Positions 53,533 through 61,515 of a stretch of DNA of 64,000 bases are shown piece after piece (the first letter of the stretch is position 1; every line of letters starts with the position of its first letter). The stretch comes from Pseudooceanicola nitratireducens (GTDB lineage: Bacteria > Pseudomonadota > Alphaproteobacteria > Rhodobacterales > Rhodobacteraceae). Where the stretch lies: positions 310,001 to 374,000 of the forward strand of contig NZ_FNZG01000003.1 in NCBI RefSeq assembly GCF_900109195.1, in the 5' to 3' direction. The notes under the pieces were generated by a model, which ran no database searches, had not been told where the DNA came from, and saw nothing but the letters and a program-made list of their open reading frames with translations. Position numbers and translations under genes: made by a program.

Positions 53533-54184
53533 TCAGCACCTGCGCCACCTGCCCCGGCAGATCCGCATGGTCATCGAACCGCAGGCTGGCCGGGATCTCC
53601 CCGGCCGGCGTCTTGCGATGGCCCTTGGTGTATAGAAGGAACGGCACCCCGGCGCGCAGGGCGGTTTCGGAATCCACCTCGCTGTCGCCGACAAAGATCC
53701 TGTCGTCCCCGTCCCCCGCACCAAGCGCCTGATAGGCGGCATGCAGCGGCGCGGGATCGGGTTTGCGCACGGCCAGGCTGTCGCCGGCCCAGACGGTGGT
53801 GAACAGATCGGTCAGCCCCAGATGCGCCAGCACGGCCCGTGTCGGCTCCATCGGTTTGTTGGTGCAGATGCCCAGATGATGCCCCAGGGCGCGCAAGTCG
53901 TTCAGCGCGTCGATCACGCCGGGAAACAGGAAGGTGTGGTCGAACTGCCGGGCATAAAGATCGACGAATTCGCTTAGCATCGCCGCGTGCTGGTCATCCC
54001 CCACGCCCCTCGCCGCCCGCAGCCGGGCCACGAAGGTCGGGGCCCCGTTGCCCAGGAAACTGTGGGTATCGGCCAAGGTAATCGGATCGAAGCCCCGGTC
54101 CGCCAGCAGCTGGTTGGAAATCGCGGTGATGTCGCTGGCCGCGTCAATCAGCGTGCCATCAAGGTCGAAAACGATTGCTGCCAT
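53522..54184 (-). CDS. HAD-family phosphatase, phosphoglycolate phosphatase-like
   Basis: A 220-residue HAD hydrolase from the ATG at 54184. Motif I is VFDLDGTLID with Asp7 as nucleophile and Asp9 as acid/base. Motif II falls in GICTNKP, the Lys in AVRKPDPAP and the metal-binding acidic motif in IFVGDSEVDSETA. The sequence is close to Gph, which removes 2-phosphoglycolate, although other sugar phosphates are possible. An upstream frame of 27 codons is Cys/Arg-rich and unlikely to be translated. Confidence 0.88.
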   Translation of the reverse strand: MAAIVFDLDGTLIDAASDITAISNQLLADRGFDPITLADTHSFLGNGAPTFVARLRAARGVGDDQHAAMLSEFVDLYARQFDHTFLFPGVIDALNDLRALGHHLGICTNKPMEPTRAVLAHLGLTDLFTTVWAGDSLAVRKPDPAPLHAAYQALGAGDGDDRIFVGDSEVDSETALRAGVPFLLYTKGHRKTPAGEIPASLRFDDHADLPGQVAQVLTGL

Positions 54185-54298
54185 GGGTCCTGCCTGTCGC
54201 CGTGTCTGCTGCCTGTCACTGCGGCAAGTGGTGCACCGCGCATGCATCGATTGCAACACGCGCAATCAGACTGCAATCACATAGGGGCCAAAGCAAAA

Positions 54299-54327
54299 GA
54301 AAAGGCGCGGATCCCCCGCGCCTTTTC
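54299..54327 (-). terminator. Intrinsic terminator after the YqjE-like gene
   Basis: A perfect 12-bp stem GAAAAGGCGCGG/CCGCGCCTTTTC with a 5-nt loop lies 42 bp past the stop of the small membrane protein gene. On the minus strand it ends in TTTTCTTTT. This is a strong Rho-independent terminator. Confidence 0.85.
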
Positions 54328-54368
54328 GCAATCTCATGTCCTGACCGGATCGCAGTGCTTATCGGCGC

Positions 54369-54701
54369 TTACCGGCGCATGGCCGTCCGCGTCGCGGCCC
54401 CTGCCCCGAAGCCCTGGGCAAAGGCGGCCCCCAGGCCGCCTGTGGACAGCCCGAAGGGTCCCGGTGCCGGGGCCACGTAGCGCGGGCGGCGCGATCCCAG
54501 GGCCGCGACCAGCGCGCCAAGGCCGATATAGCCAAAGCCCAGCACCATTGCGGCGAACTGCGTGTCGCGCGCCTCGGCCAGGGCGATCCAGGCGGCCACG
54601 GTCAGAAACCCCAGCCCGATCAGCATCAGAAGCGCGCCGCCCAGGCCAAAGCCTGCACGACGCACCGAAAGTTTCAGCGAATATATGAACGAGCCGAACA
54701 T
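54369..54701 (-). CDS. Small two-helix membrane protein, possibly YqjE/holin-like
   Basis: A 110-residue protein with two membrane helices (GGALLMLIGLGFLTVAAWIAL and AAMVLGFGYIGLGALVAALG) and a Gly/Ala/Pro-rich tail. It follows the DUF883 gene after 8 bp on the same strand. The pair resembles the yqjD-yqjE arrangement of enterobacteria, where YqjE is a holin-superfamily-like membrane protein. Assignment to that family rests on length, topology and context, so it is tentative. Confidence 0.65.
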   Translation of the reverse strand: MFGSFIYSLKLSVRRAGFGLGGALLMLIGLGFLTVAAWIALAEARDTQFAAMVLGFGYIGLGALVAALGSRRPRYVAPAPGPFGLSTGGLGAAFAQGFGAGAATRTAMRR

Positions 54702-54709
54702 GAGTAGCC

Positions 54710-55063
54710 TCAGCGACGCGTCGACAGCAGCCCAAGGACAAAACCGATGCCAGCGGCGATGCCGACGGCGGCGGCCGGGTTTTCACGCACGGCACCTTCG
54801 GCCTGCGCATAGCCCGAGCGCAGCTGCGCCTCGGCGTCGCGGCCCATCTTCTCGGCGCGGGTCTTCAGTTCCTCGGCGCGCAGCTCGGCGGCGGCGCGGG
54901 CGTCTTCGCCCTTGGCCTTGCCATAGGCACTGACGGCACGGGTCAGTTCGGCCATGTCGGCCTGAAGCGCGGCGATCTGGTCGCGCACGTCATCGGCACT
55001 TCCCTTGGTCTGAGCGGTCTTGAGCGCCTTGTCGGCGCCATTTGCGGTGGCGGCTTGTGCCAT
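54710..55063 (-). CDS. DUF883/ElaB-YqjD-like protein
   Basis: A 117-residue protein from the ATG at 55063, preceded by AGGAGA. A long helix rich in Ala, Glu and Lys (about 20-90) is followed by the conserved RENPAAAVGIAAGIGFVLGLLSTRR, a C-terminal membrane anchor. This is the ElaB/YqjD/YgaM layout. The E. coli relatives bind ribosomes at the membrane in stationary phase. The downstream two-helix protein is probably co-expressed. Confidence 0.85.
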   Translation of the reverse strand: MAQAATANGADKALKTAQTKGSADDVRDQIAALQADMAELTRAVSAYGKAKGEDARAAAELRAEELKTRAEKMGRDAEAQLRSGYAQAEGAVRENPAAAVGIAAGIGFVLGLLSTRR

Positions 55064-55250
55064 GACAGGATCTCCTATCTCTGTTGCGTGTCCTTTCACA
55101 AACAACACCCGGCCCGGAGGAATGTTCCTTGTTCCGGTCAAGATGCCCTGAAATGACCCAAATTCCGCCCAAGATCGCCACATTCCGCTGGCATAACGAC
55201 GGTGACGGAAACCGTGGCGCATGTTGCGTCCGGTGAAAGGATCAAAGCCG

Positions 55251-55979
55251 ATGACGATCAAGATGTTCATGACCCGGATCAAGGCCACGCTGTTGCAGGC
55301 GGTTCTGGTGATGTCCCTGGCGCTTGGCTTTGCCGCCCCTGCGCAGGCTGGTCCGTTCAGCGACTGGCTGAACTGCATCACCCGCGGCATCTGCGGCGGT
55401 GGTGGGTCCGGTGGTGGCGGCGGTGGCGGCGGCGGTGGTTCCGGCGGCGGCAATACCCCTGAACCGGTCGATCCGACCGGCATCGTGCACCCCGTGTACC
55501 TGGTCGGAGGGGCGTTCTTCCCCGACGAGGTCCACGCCCAGCCCGGCGACGAGATCAAGTTCTACAATCTCGCCAATACCACCCACACGGTGCGTGCCGA
55601 CGACTGGTCCTGGGAAAGCGACGCCCTGTCGAAGGATCAATCCTGGTCGCTGATCGTCCAGGAAGACACCGAGCTTCTGTTCCGGCGGTCCTCCTACAAC
55701 TCGTCCTACTACGGAGAGATCATTCTGGGGGACAAACCCGAGGCGGTCGACTTCGGAGACCTGATTGACGAAAACGGCAACGTCATAGGCAAGGACGAAG
55801 AGGTCGTCCGACAAGCGGAAGGGTTAGGATATACCCTTGCTGAGGTCGGCGGGCTCATACAAGACGTCGGATCCGGATTGAGTAGTTTGTTATCCGGAAT
55901 AAGTGGTGATGGTACGAGTAACGGCAATGGTAATGCCCTGGGTCTGACCCAGGGTTTTGGCGTTGGCAACAATTACTGA
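55251..55979 (+). CDS. Secreted cupredoxin-like protein with poly-Gly linker
   Basis: A 242-residue exported protein. The signal peptide spans about residues 1-33 (ending AQA). A short segment with Cys42 and Cys48 comes next, then a Gly-rich linker (about 49-69), then a cupredoxin-like beta domain with FFPDEVHAQPGDEIKFYNLANTTHTVRADDWSWES. Only one His is in the expected copper position, and the Cys-His-Met cluster near the C-terminal strands is absent, so a type-1 copper site looks incomplete. The Asn/Gly/Ser-rich C-terminus is low complexity. Genes on both sides point away or belong to other units. Confidence 0.75.
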   Translation: MTIKMFMTRIKATLLQAVLVMSLALGFAAPAQAGPFSDWLNCITRGICGGGGSGGGGGGGGGGSGGGNTPEPVDPTGIVHPVYLVGGAFFPDEVHAQPGDEIKFYNLANTTHTVRADDWSWESDALSKDQSWSLIVQEDTELLFRRSSYNSSYYGEIILGDKPEAVDFGDLIDENGNVIGKDEEVVRQAEGLGYTLAEVGGLIQDVGSGLSSLLSGISGDGTSNGNGNALGLTQGFGVGNNY

Positions 55980-55990
55980 TCACCTCCCGG

Positions 55991-56662
55991 CTACAATGGC
56001 CCAATCAAACTCGGACCGCTCGCGCGGTTCGAGTTTACCTCTTTCCCGACACGGTACATCGCATAGACATCATCCTCGGCCGGTTGCATCAGGCGCGCCG
56101 CGCCCTTGCCTTCCTCGCCCAGCCACAGGCCCCAGTCATCGGGCGACAGGAAGACGGGGATGCGATTGTGGATCCCGGCCATCTGGCCCTTGGCCTCGGT
56201 CGTGACGATAGCGCAGGTGGCCATGCGGTCTTCGCCCTCGCCCTCTTCGCGGCTGGACCAGTCCTGCCAGATGCCCGCCACCACCAGCGGCGCGCGATCG
56301 CTGCGGTGGATGAACCAGGGTAGTTTTTCGTCCCCTGCCCGGTCCCATTCGTAAAAGCCGTCCATAGCGATCAGGCAGCGCCGTTCCCGCGCGGCGGCGC
56401 GAAAGGCGGGCTTTTCCGCGATCGTCTCGGCCCTTGCGTTGATCAGCAGCGGGCCATCGTTCGGTTTCTTGTACCAATGCGGGATAAATCCCCACCTCAT
56501 CGGGCGCAGCTGGCGGCCGGTTTCCCCAAGTGCGCAGGCGTTGATCTGCACCGTCGGACAAACGTTGTAGTTGGGTGCCGGGGCCAGATCATTGGCCGGG
56601 GCCGCCCCGAACAGCTGTGCCATCGCATCCGGCGGCAGGGTGACGGCGAAACGACCGCACAT
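55991..56662 (-). CDS. SOS response-associated peptidase (SRAP/YedK, HMCES-like)
   Basis: A 223-residue protein beginning MCGRF, where Cys2 becomes the catalytic N-terminal residue that crosslinks abasic sites in single-stranded DNA. Conserved NARAETIAEKPAFRAAARERRCLIAMDGFYEW and the C-terminal region with TEAKGQMAGIHNRIPVFL (the active-site His) are present. It shares one base (TGATG) with the upstream DUF1992 gene. It works in abasic-site protection during replication. Confidence 0.94.
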   Translation of the reverse strand: MCGRFAVTLPPDAMAQLFGAAPANDLAPAPNYNVCPTVQINACALGETGRQLRPMRWGFIPHWYKKPNDGPLLINARAETIAEKPAFRAAARERRCLIAMDGFYEWDRAGDEKLPWFIHRSDRAPLVVAGIWQDWSSREEGEGEDRMATCAIVTTEAKGQMAGIHNRIPVFLSPDDWGLWLGEEGKGAARLMQPAEDDVYAMYRVGKEVNSNRASGPSLIGPL

Positions 56663-56970
56663 CAGCGGCTATAGGCACGGCGGGCCAGGTCGATCCGCGC
56701 CTCCATCATCGACATGTCCTTCATGATCTCGCGGCGGCGGGTCCGGTCGCTTTCCTCGGCCAGCTCGGCCCGCAGCTGGCGCAACTGCCGCGAAAGAGTG
56801 ACAAACTCGGGCTCGGCCCCGTTTTCCGCGATCACCCGATTTAGAAGGGCGTTTTCGGGATCTTCAAGGCGCGGCAGGGGCTTGCCTGCGCCCGGCAGGT
56901 TGTCAAAGGCCCCGTCCTTCTCGGCCTCGGCGATCTTGGCATTGATCAGGTCTATCAGCGGGTGATCCAT
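56662..56970 (-). CDS. DUF1992 (DnaJ-homologue C28 domain) protein
   Basis: A 102-residue protein with the DUF1992 core: DLINAKIAEAEKDGAFDNLPGAGKPL, followed by helices with NRVIAENGAEPEFVTLSRQLRQL. The DNLPGAGKPL motif is diagnostic. The family occurs alone in bacteria and fused to J-domains in eukaryotes. Its function is unknown. It begins on the minus strand 9 bases inside the opposite-strand reading frame that precedes the membrane-protein gene, and is coupled to the SRAP gene. Confidence 0.88.
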   Translation of the reverse strand: MDHPLIDLINAKIAEAEKDGAFDNLPGAGKPLPRLEDPENALLNRVIAENGAEPEFVTLSRQLRQLRAELAEESDRTRRREIMKDMSMMEARIDLARRAYSR

Positions 56971-57186
56971 CGCGCCCCGGTTCCCTGGGGTCCTTGCCCT
57001 GACGGAACGGCCCCTGTTGCGTTGCCCTTCAATCTAGCGCCTTGGCGGCTTCGGTTCCAGATCGCGCGGGATCCGACCCAGGTTGCGAACCCTGACGGCA
57101 AGAAATTGCGCGATCCGGCGACGGAAAATCCCGCGCCTTACGTATCAGTTCCGACACTGCAACAAGATCCCGAAAAGGACGCCCGC

Positions 57187-57606
57187 ATGAGACAGCCCCG
57201 CCGCCCCCGCCCAAACCCACGACGGACCCTGATGACGGGATCCGCCCTGGGCCTGATCGGAGTGATCGCCCTGCTGAACCAGCACAGCGTTATGGCAACG
57301 GCGCTGGCAATCCTGGGACTGGCGCTTCTGATCGCAGTCAGCTGGAGGCCCCTTCGCAGCTACCTCCGCCGTCCGCTGGCGGGCTTCATCGTCGTCATGG
57401 CAACACTGGTGACCGCCGTGGCCGGGGCCAACCTGCTGCACGCGCCCCAGGGGCCCGAACGTATCGCCGCGCTATCCGCCCCGCCCGAGGTCTGTACCCT
57501 GCCGCTGGACCTGGACCTGCCGCCGCTGCCGCTGGATGCGAACGGAAAACCCCCGCCCGGCGGACCGGACGGGGGCGATATGGCCTGTCTGTTCGGCCTT
57601 CTGTGA
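57187..57606 (+). CDS. Hypothetical membrane protein
   Basis: A 139-residue protein from the ATG at 57187, which follows AAAAGGAC. After an Arg/Pro-rich start come up to three membrane helices (TGSALGLIGVIALLNQ, ATALAILGLALLIAVS and GFIVVMATLVTAVAGANLL), then a Pro-rich, acidic tail ending in ACLFGLL. I do not recognise a family. Its stop codon TGA is at the left edge of the 156-bp direct repeat, which suggests the original nucleotidase gene once converged directly on it. Confidence 0.65.
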   Translation: MRQPRRPRPNPRRTLMTGSALGLIGVIALLNQHSVMATALAILGLALLIAVSWRPLRSYLRRPLAGFIVVMATLVTAVAGANLLHAPQGPERIAALSAPPEVCTLPLDLDLPPLPLDANGKPPPGGPDGGDMACLFGLL

Positions 57607-57760
57607 AGACCGCTTATTTCTTGGTGATGCGGCCGTCGGTGTAGGGCGTGTAGGGCGCATTGGCGGCCAGGTATTCCGCCGTCACATCCGCCAGGTCCGG
57701 CCCGAAGTCATAGGCGTTGGACGCACCCTTGAACATCGCATAGCCGTCACCGCCGTTGCG
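57605..57760 (-). pseudogene. Orphan duplicate of the UshA-like gene 3' end (direct repeat copy A)
   Basis: This 156-bp block repeats 58300-58455 with an exact 695-bp offset and no gaps. Only three bases differ (57626, 57725, 57728). It encodes the last 48 or so residues of the nucleotidase, from NGGDGYAMF to the final KK-stop, and all three differences are synonymous. Upstream of NGGDG the frame runs into unrelated AT-rich DNA, so it is a non-functional remnant. Confidence 0.88.
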
Positions 57761-57925
57761 AGATCGATTAAACACCAATGCCAATATTTGAATTTCGGCG
57801 CTGGTCCGGTGGAAATTTGAAAAGAAACGCCTGCCCATCTCATAAAGAAGCGAGAAACAGGGCTATGCAACCACGAACCGACGCACACCACATTTTGCCA
57901 GCTAAAGCTATGAAGCAACAACAAT

Positions 57926-57941
57926 TTGATAAAAAAATCAA
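57926..57941. promoter_or_regulatory. Small inverted repeat inside the AT-rich cassette
   Basis: TTGAT-N6-ATCAA, with an all-A spacer, lies 72 bp upstream of the small gene. It could be an operator or promoter element. No -35/-10 pair is convincing. Confidence 0.25.
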
Positions 57942-58013
57942 GACAGACCATTGAATAGAAATATCGAAACACCATCTACCGAGCACCCAAAATAGATTCA
58001 AAAGGAGAAATTC

Positions 58014-58262
58014 ATGGGAAAAAACATAAAGGCGACGTCCAAAAAGATGGCATCTACGGCATCAAAAATTCTGAGCGATCCGAAGGCCTCAAAGACTCAG
58101 AAAAGTTTGGCAGGATCTGCACTGTCGCAGTCGGGAACAACAAAACAAACCGGCAAAAAAATGGAGAGTCTTGCGTCCAAAGTTGTTGCGAAGAGCAAGT
58201 ATTCAACAAAAAGCAAAAAGCTAGCAGGATCCGTGCTCTCACAATCCAACAAAGCAAGATAA
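58014..58262 (+). CDS. Small Lys/Ser-rich repeat protein of unknown function in the AT-rich cassette
   Basis: An 82-residue, strongly basic protein preceded by an excellent AAGGAG site. It consists of two 30-residue repeats, residues 11-40 and 49-78, offset by exactly 38. Both begin with KM, contain ASK at positions 7-9 of the unit, and end LAGSaLSQS or LAGSvLSQS. An 8-residue linker (GTTKQTGK) joins them. No signal peptide, membrane helix, Cys or His is present. Its G+C content (about 44%) and codon use differ from all neighbours. From memory it resembles small proteins ending in LAGSALSQ-type repeats scattered in diverse bacteria, whose role I do not know. Confidence 0.8.
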   Translation: MGKNIKATSKKMASTASKILSDPKASKTQKSLAGSALSQSGTTKQTGKKMESLASKVVAKSKYSTKSKKLAGSVLSQSNKAR

Positions 58263-58265
58263 GAA

Positions 58266-58290
58266 AAGGGCGAGCCAAAGGCCCGCCCTT
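58266..58290. terminator. Bidirectional terminator between the small gene and the UshA-like gene
   Basis: A 7-bp stem AAGGGCG/CGCCCTT has an inner GCC-AAA-GGC helix. It starts 3 bp after the small gene stop. On the minus strand it lies 18 bp past the nucleotidase stop and is followed by TTTTCTT, so it acts best for that gene. It belongs to the cassette, which thus supplied both a new 3' end and a terminator. Confidence 0.7.
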
Positions 58291-58299
58291 AACCATTTC

Positions 58300-58455
58300 G
58301 AAGACCGCTTATTTCTTGGTAATGCGGCCGTCGGTGTAGGGCGTGTAGGGCGCATTGGCGGCCAGGTATTCCGCCGTCACATCCGCCAGGTCCGGCCCGA
58401 AGTCATAGGCGTTGGACGCGCCTTTGAACATCGCATAGCCGTCACCGCCGTTGCG
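58300..58455 (-). repeat. Direct repeat copy B (functional 3' end of the UshA-like gene)
   Basis: This is the partner of 57605-57760. It contains the in-frame, used 3' end of the nucleotidase gene. Similarity to copy A stops abruptly inside the codon after the Asn-Gly-Gly run, at 58455/58456. Confidence 0.88.
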
Positions 58456-59880
58456 GACATAGTTGTTGGTCACCGCCAGGTAGGTCTTGGCCGGGTCGAT
58501 GGCGACATAGCCCTCGCCGTCCTTGACCATCACGTCCGAGATGCGCGATCCGGCTTCGGCTGCGGGGTCAAAGGTGAACTTCAGACCCGCGACCTGCGGG
58601 AAGCGGCCTGCCACGTCCTCGTATTGCGACACGCCATTTTCCAGCGCCTCGACGATCACCGCGCCGGTGGTTTCGAAGGTGGAAAGCGTGTTCTGGAACG
58701 GCAGCACGGTCAGCACTTCGCCCATGGTCACTTCGCCCGCGTCGATCGAGGCCCGCAACCCGCCACCGTTGGCAATCGCGATGGTCACACCCTGATCCGC
58801 CACGCGGTCCAGCATGGCGTCGGCCACCAGGTTGCCCATGGTGCATTCCCCCGACCGGCAGGCGTTCTTGTCGCCGTCGATCGCTTCGGCGGTTTCCGCG
58901 ACGACCTTGTTGCGGATCTCGTCCAGGGGGGCGGCGGCTTCGGCGATGCGCGCCTTCGTGCCCTCATCCTCGGACACGGCCGCGTCCATGATGATCGGCT
59001 CACCTGCGGCCTCAACGACCTTGCCGTCGTCGTCGAAGGTCACGTTCAGCTCGCCCAGGAACTTGCCATAGGCATAGGCCGACACGATGGCCGTGTCGCC
59101 CACCATGGTCGGATAGGGCCCTTCCGCGCGGTCCGAGGTATTGGACAGATAGGTGTTGGAATGGCCGCCCACGATGACGTCGACACCGGTGGTGTTCGCC
59201 GCGACCGTCTTGTCGACATTGTAGCCCGAGTGCGACAGCACGATGATCTTGTTCACGCCCTCGGCGGTCAGCTTGTCGACCTCGCCCTGCACCGCGTCCG
59301 ACGGATCGGTGAAGATAATGTTCGGCCCCGGAGAGGCCAGTTCGTCCGTGTCATGCGGCGTCAGGCCGATCAGGCCGATCTTCTCTCCGCCCTGTTCGAT
59401 CACGGTGGATTTCATCAGGACATCCGCCAGCAGCGGCTCGCCCGAGACATCGGCGTTCGACATCAGCACGGGGAAGTTCACCGCATCCATGAAGCCGCGC
59501 AGAACCTCGGGGCCGTCGTCGAACTCGTGGTTGCCCACAGTCATCGCCGTGTAGCCCATCTTGTTCATCATCTCGGCGGCAAGCTTGCCCTTGTAATAGG
59601 TGTAGAACAGCGTGCCCTGGAACTGGTCGCCGCCATCCACGAGGATCGAGTTGTTGGACCGCGCCCGCGCCTCTTCGATGGCCGTCACCAGACGGGCCGA
59701 GCCGCCAAAGCATTTGCCTTCGGTGTTGTCCTCGGAGGAACAGCCCGAGTCGTATTTCGAGATCGGCTCGAACCGGGCGTGGAAATCATTGGTGTGCAGA
59801 ATGGTCAGCGAATAATCGGCCATCGCCGCGCCAGAGCTGAGCGCAAGCGCCGCGACGGAGGAAAGAAAACGAACGGACAT
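58309..59880 (-). CDS. Periplasmic 5'-nucleotidase / 2',3'-cyclic phosphodiesterase family protein (UshA-like)
   Basis: A 523-residue exported enzyme from the ATG at 59880. The signal peptide MSVRFLSSVAALALSSGAAMA is cut near residue 21. The metallophosphatase domain has ILHTNDFHARFEP, VDGGDQFQGT, VGNHEFDDG, LSHSGYNVDK and VGGHSNTY. The C-terminal substrate domain has IANGGGLRASIDAGEVT and LPFQNTLSTFET. It releases phosphate or nucleosides from extracellular nucleotides. An inserted segment with two Cys (GCSSEDNTEGKCFGG) occurs after motif I. Its last 49 codons and terminator border the AT-rich cassette. Confidence 0.92.
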   Translation of the reverse strand: MSVRFLSSVAALALSSGAAMADYSLTILHTNDFHARFEPISKYDSGCSSEDNTEGKCFGGSARLVTAIEEARARSNNSILVDGGDQFQGTLFYTYYKGKLAAEMMNKMGYTAMTVGNHEFDDGPEVLRGFMDAVNFPVLMSNADVSGEPLLADVLMKSTVIEQGGEKIGLIGLTPHDTDELASPGPNIIFTDPSDAVQGEVDKLTAEGVNKIIVLSHSGYNVDKTVAANTTGVDVIVGGHSNTYLSNTSDRAEGPYPTMVGDTAIVSAYAYGKFLGELNVTFDDDGKVVEAAGEPIIMDAAVSEDEGTKARIAEAAAPLDEIRNKVVAETAEAIDGDKNACRSGECTMGNLVADAMLDRVADQGVTIAIANGGGLRASIDAGEVTMGEVLTVLPFQNTLSTFETTGAVIVEALENGVSQYEDVAGRFPQVAGLKFTFDPAAEAGSRISDVMVKDGEGYVAIDPAKTYLAVTNNYVRNGGDGYAMFKGASNAYDFGPDLADVTAEYLAANAPYTPYTDGRITKK

Positions 59881-60079
59881 GAAAGCCCCCTGTTGGTGTT
59901 TGTGATGGACCGAATGCTGCAACGGCGCCGGGCGTCGTGTCAAAGCACATCTGTCATTGCGCCCCTCACCGGCGCGCCTTCCCGCAGATGACCAAACGGC
60001 AAGCGGTATTTCCCGGGCAGCGGCGCGGCCCATGCGCATAGCCCTTGACCAGAGCCGGGCGGCGATGCATCCCCGTTCC

Positions 60080-60460
60080 ATGCTGATCTACAAGATTTTC
60101 CGCGCCCCCGAATGGGCCGACCTGCAAGCCGCCGGCGAAACCGCCGGGGCCCCCATCGACCTGGAAGATGGCTATATCCATTTCTCCACCGCCCCCCAGG
60201 CGGCGGAAACCGCGGCCAAGCATTTCGCCGGGGCCGAGGGCCTGGTCCTGGCCGCAATCGAGGCCGACACCCTGGGCGACGCCCTGGTGTGGGAGCCCTC
60301 TCGCGGCGGGCAGCTGTTCCCGCACCTCTACCGGCGGCTTTCCCTGTCCGAAGTGCTCTGGCACGCGGATCTGCCGCTGATCGACGGGCTGCATCGGTTC
60401 CCCGAAAGCGTCATCGCAGACGCCGCAGCCGACGACGCATCCGACGGAGCGGCATCATGA
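60080..60460 (+). CDS. DUF952 family protein
   Basis: A 126-residue protein with the DUF952 core: [19 protein letters not shown], then [23 protein letters not shown] and [19 protein letters not shown]. The family is small and cytoplasmic, of unknown function, with a fold related to ADP-ribosyltransferase-like or Tpt1-like folds as I recall. Starts at 60080 and 60068 are both possible. Conservation begins at MLIYKI, so 60080 is preferred. Its stop overlaps the pyrD start by 4 bp. Confidence 0.85.
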   Translation: MLIYKIFRAPEWADLQAAGETAGAPIDLEDGYIHFSTAPQAAETAAKHFAGAEGLVLAAIEADTLGDALVWEPSRGGQLFPHLYRRLSLSEVLWHADLPLIDGLHRFPESVIADAAADDASDGAAS

Positions 60461-61515
60461 GCATGATCGAGAAACTGGGCCTTGCCGCCCTGCGCCGCAT
60501 CGACCCCGAAACCGCGCACCGCCTGGCGCTGCGCGCCCTGAACACCGGCTTTGCGCCTCTGCCCGGTCAGATCACATCGTCCCGGCTGAAGACCGAACTT
60601 GCCGGCCTTTCGCTGCCCAACCCGATCGGCCTGGCGGCGGGCTTCGACAAGAATGCCGAATGCCTCTCCCCGCTCTCACGTGCGGGGTTCGGCTTTGTCG
60701 AGGTCGGCGCTGCCACGCCACGCCCCCAGCCGGGCAACCCCCGCCCGCGCCTGTTTCGCCTGCCCGAGGACGGCGCAGTCATCAACCGCTTCGGCTTCAA
60801 CAACGAGGGCATGGAGGCGATCGCCGACCGGCTGGAGCGCCGCCCCGCTGGCGCCGTGGTGGGCCTGAACCTCGGAGCCAACAAGGACAGCGACGACCGG
60901 TCCGAGGATTTCGCCCGCGTTCTGGCGCGCTGCGGCCCGCATGTGGATTTCGCCACGATCAACGTCAGCTCTCCGAACACGGAAAACCTGCGCGACCTGC
61001 AGGGGGCGGCCGCGCTCGAGGCGCTTTTGATGAAGGCCCAGGAGGCGCGCGACTGGCTGCCGCGCCGCATCCCGCTGTTCCTCAAGATCGCGCCAGACCT
61101 GACCGAGGCCGAGCTGGCCGACATCGCCCGCATTGCCCTGGCCCGCGGCATCGACGGCATCGTGGCCACCAATACCACGCTGTCGCGCAACGGGCTGCAG
61201 AACGCCAACCGCTCGGAAAAGGGCGGGCTTTCGGGCCGCCCCCTGTTCGACCGCTCGACCCGTGTGCTGGCGCAGCTCTACGAGCTGACCGAGGGGCGGA
61301 TGCCCCTGATCGGCGTGGGCGGCGTGGCCTCGGCCGAGGACGCCTATGCCAAGATCCGCGCCGGGGCCTCGGCAGTGCAGCTTTACACGGCGCTCGCCTA
61401 CAAGGGCCTGTCCCTTGCCGCGGAAATCGTGCACGGAGTTGATACGATTCTTGAACGCGACGGCTTTGCCACGGTGGCAGAGGCCGTCGGAACCGGACGG
61501 AAGGACTGGCTGTGA
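60457..61515 (+). CDS. pyrD: Dihydroorotate dehydrogenase (quinone), class 2
   Basis: A 352-residue inner-membrane-associated flavoenzyme that oxidises dihydroorotate to orotate in pyrimidine synthesis, passing electrons to quinone. The amphipathic N-terminal helix ([24 protein letters not shown]) is the class 2 membrane anchor. FMN and active-site motifs [26 protein letters not shown] (with catalytic Ser), NTTLSRNGL and [12 protein letters not shown] are present. It overlaps DUF952 upstream (ATGA) and the ArsC-like gene downstream (GTGA), forming a tight three-gene unit. Confidence 0.97.
   Translation: MSMIEKLGLAALRRIDPETAHRLALRALNTGFAPLPGQITSSRLKTELAGLSLPNPIGLAAGFDKNAECLSPLSRAGFGFVEVGAATPRPQPGNPRPRLFRLPEDGAVINRFGFNNEGMEAIADRLERRPAGAVVGLNLGANKDSDDRSEDFARVLARCGPHVDFATINVSSPNTENLRDLQGAAALEALLMKAQEARDWLPRRIPLFLKIAPDLTEAELADIARIALARGIDGIVATNTTLSRNGLQNANRSEKGGLSGRPLFDRSTRVLAQLYELTEGRMPLIGVGGVASAEDAYAKIRAGASAVQLYTALAYKGLSLAAEIVHGVDTILERDGFATVAEAVGTGRKDWL

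Larger units (their letters stand above)
57605..58299. mobile_element. AT-rich cassette inserted at the 3' end of the UshA-like gene
   Basis: One repeat copy plus about 540 bp of 41-44% G+C DNA (hand count) forms a 695-bp unit in a region of about 65% G+C. It carries one small gene and a terminator, and rebuilds the 3' end of the nucleotidase gene. No integrase, transposase or terminal inverted repeats are visible. Integration by homologous recombination of a circular or linear donor carrying the gene's 3' end explains the structure best. The borders are set by where identity between the two copies ends. Confidence 0.65.

Noticed and set aside
57614-57838. A 74-codon frame that looks like a small gene with a nucleotidase C-terminus
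   Set aside because: Only the last 48 or so codons are nucleotidase-derived. The N-terminal part is read-through into unrelated AT-rich DNA, so it is treated as a remnant.
57682-57975. A 97-codon minus-strand frame spanning the AT-rich cassette and the orphan repeat
   Set aside because: It crosses the repeat junction in a frame different from the nucleotidase remnant, has Trp/Phe/Cys-rich composition and no ribosome site.
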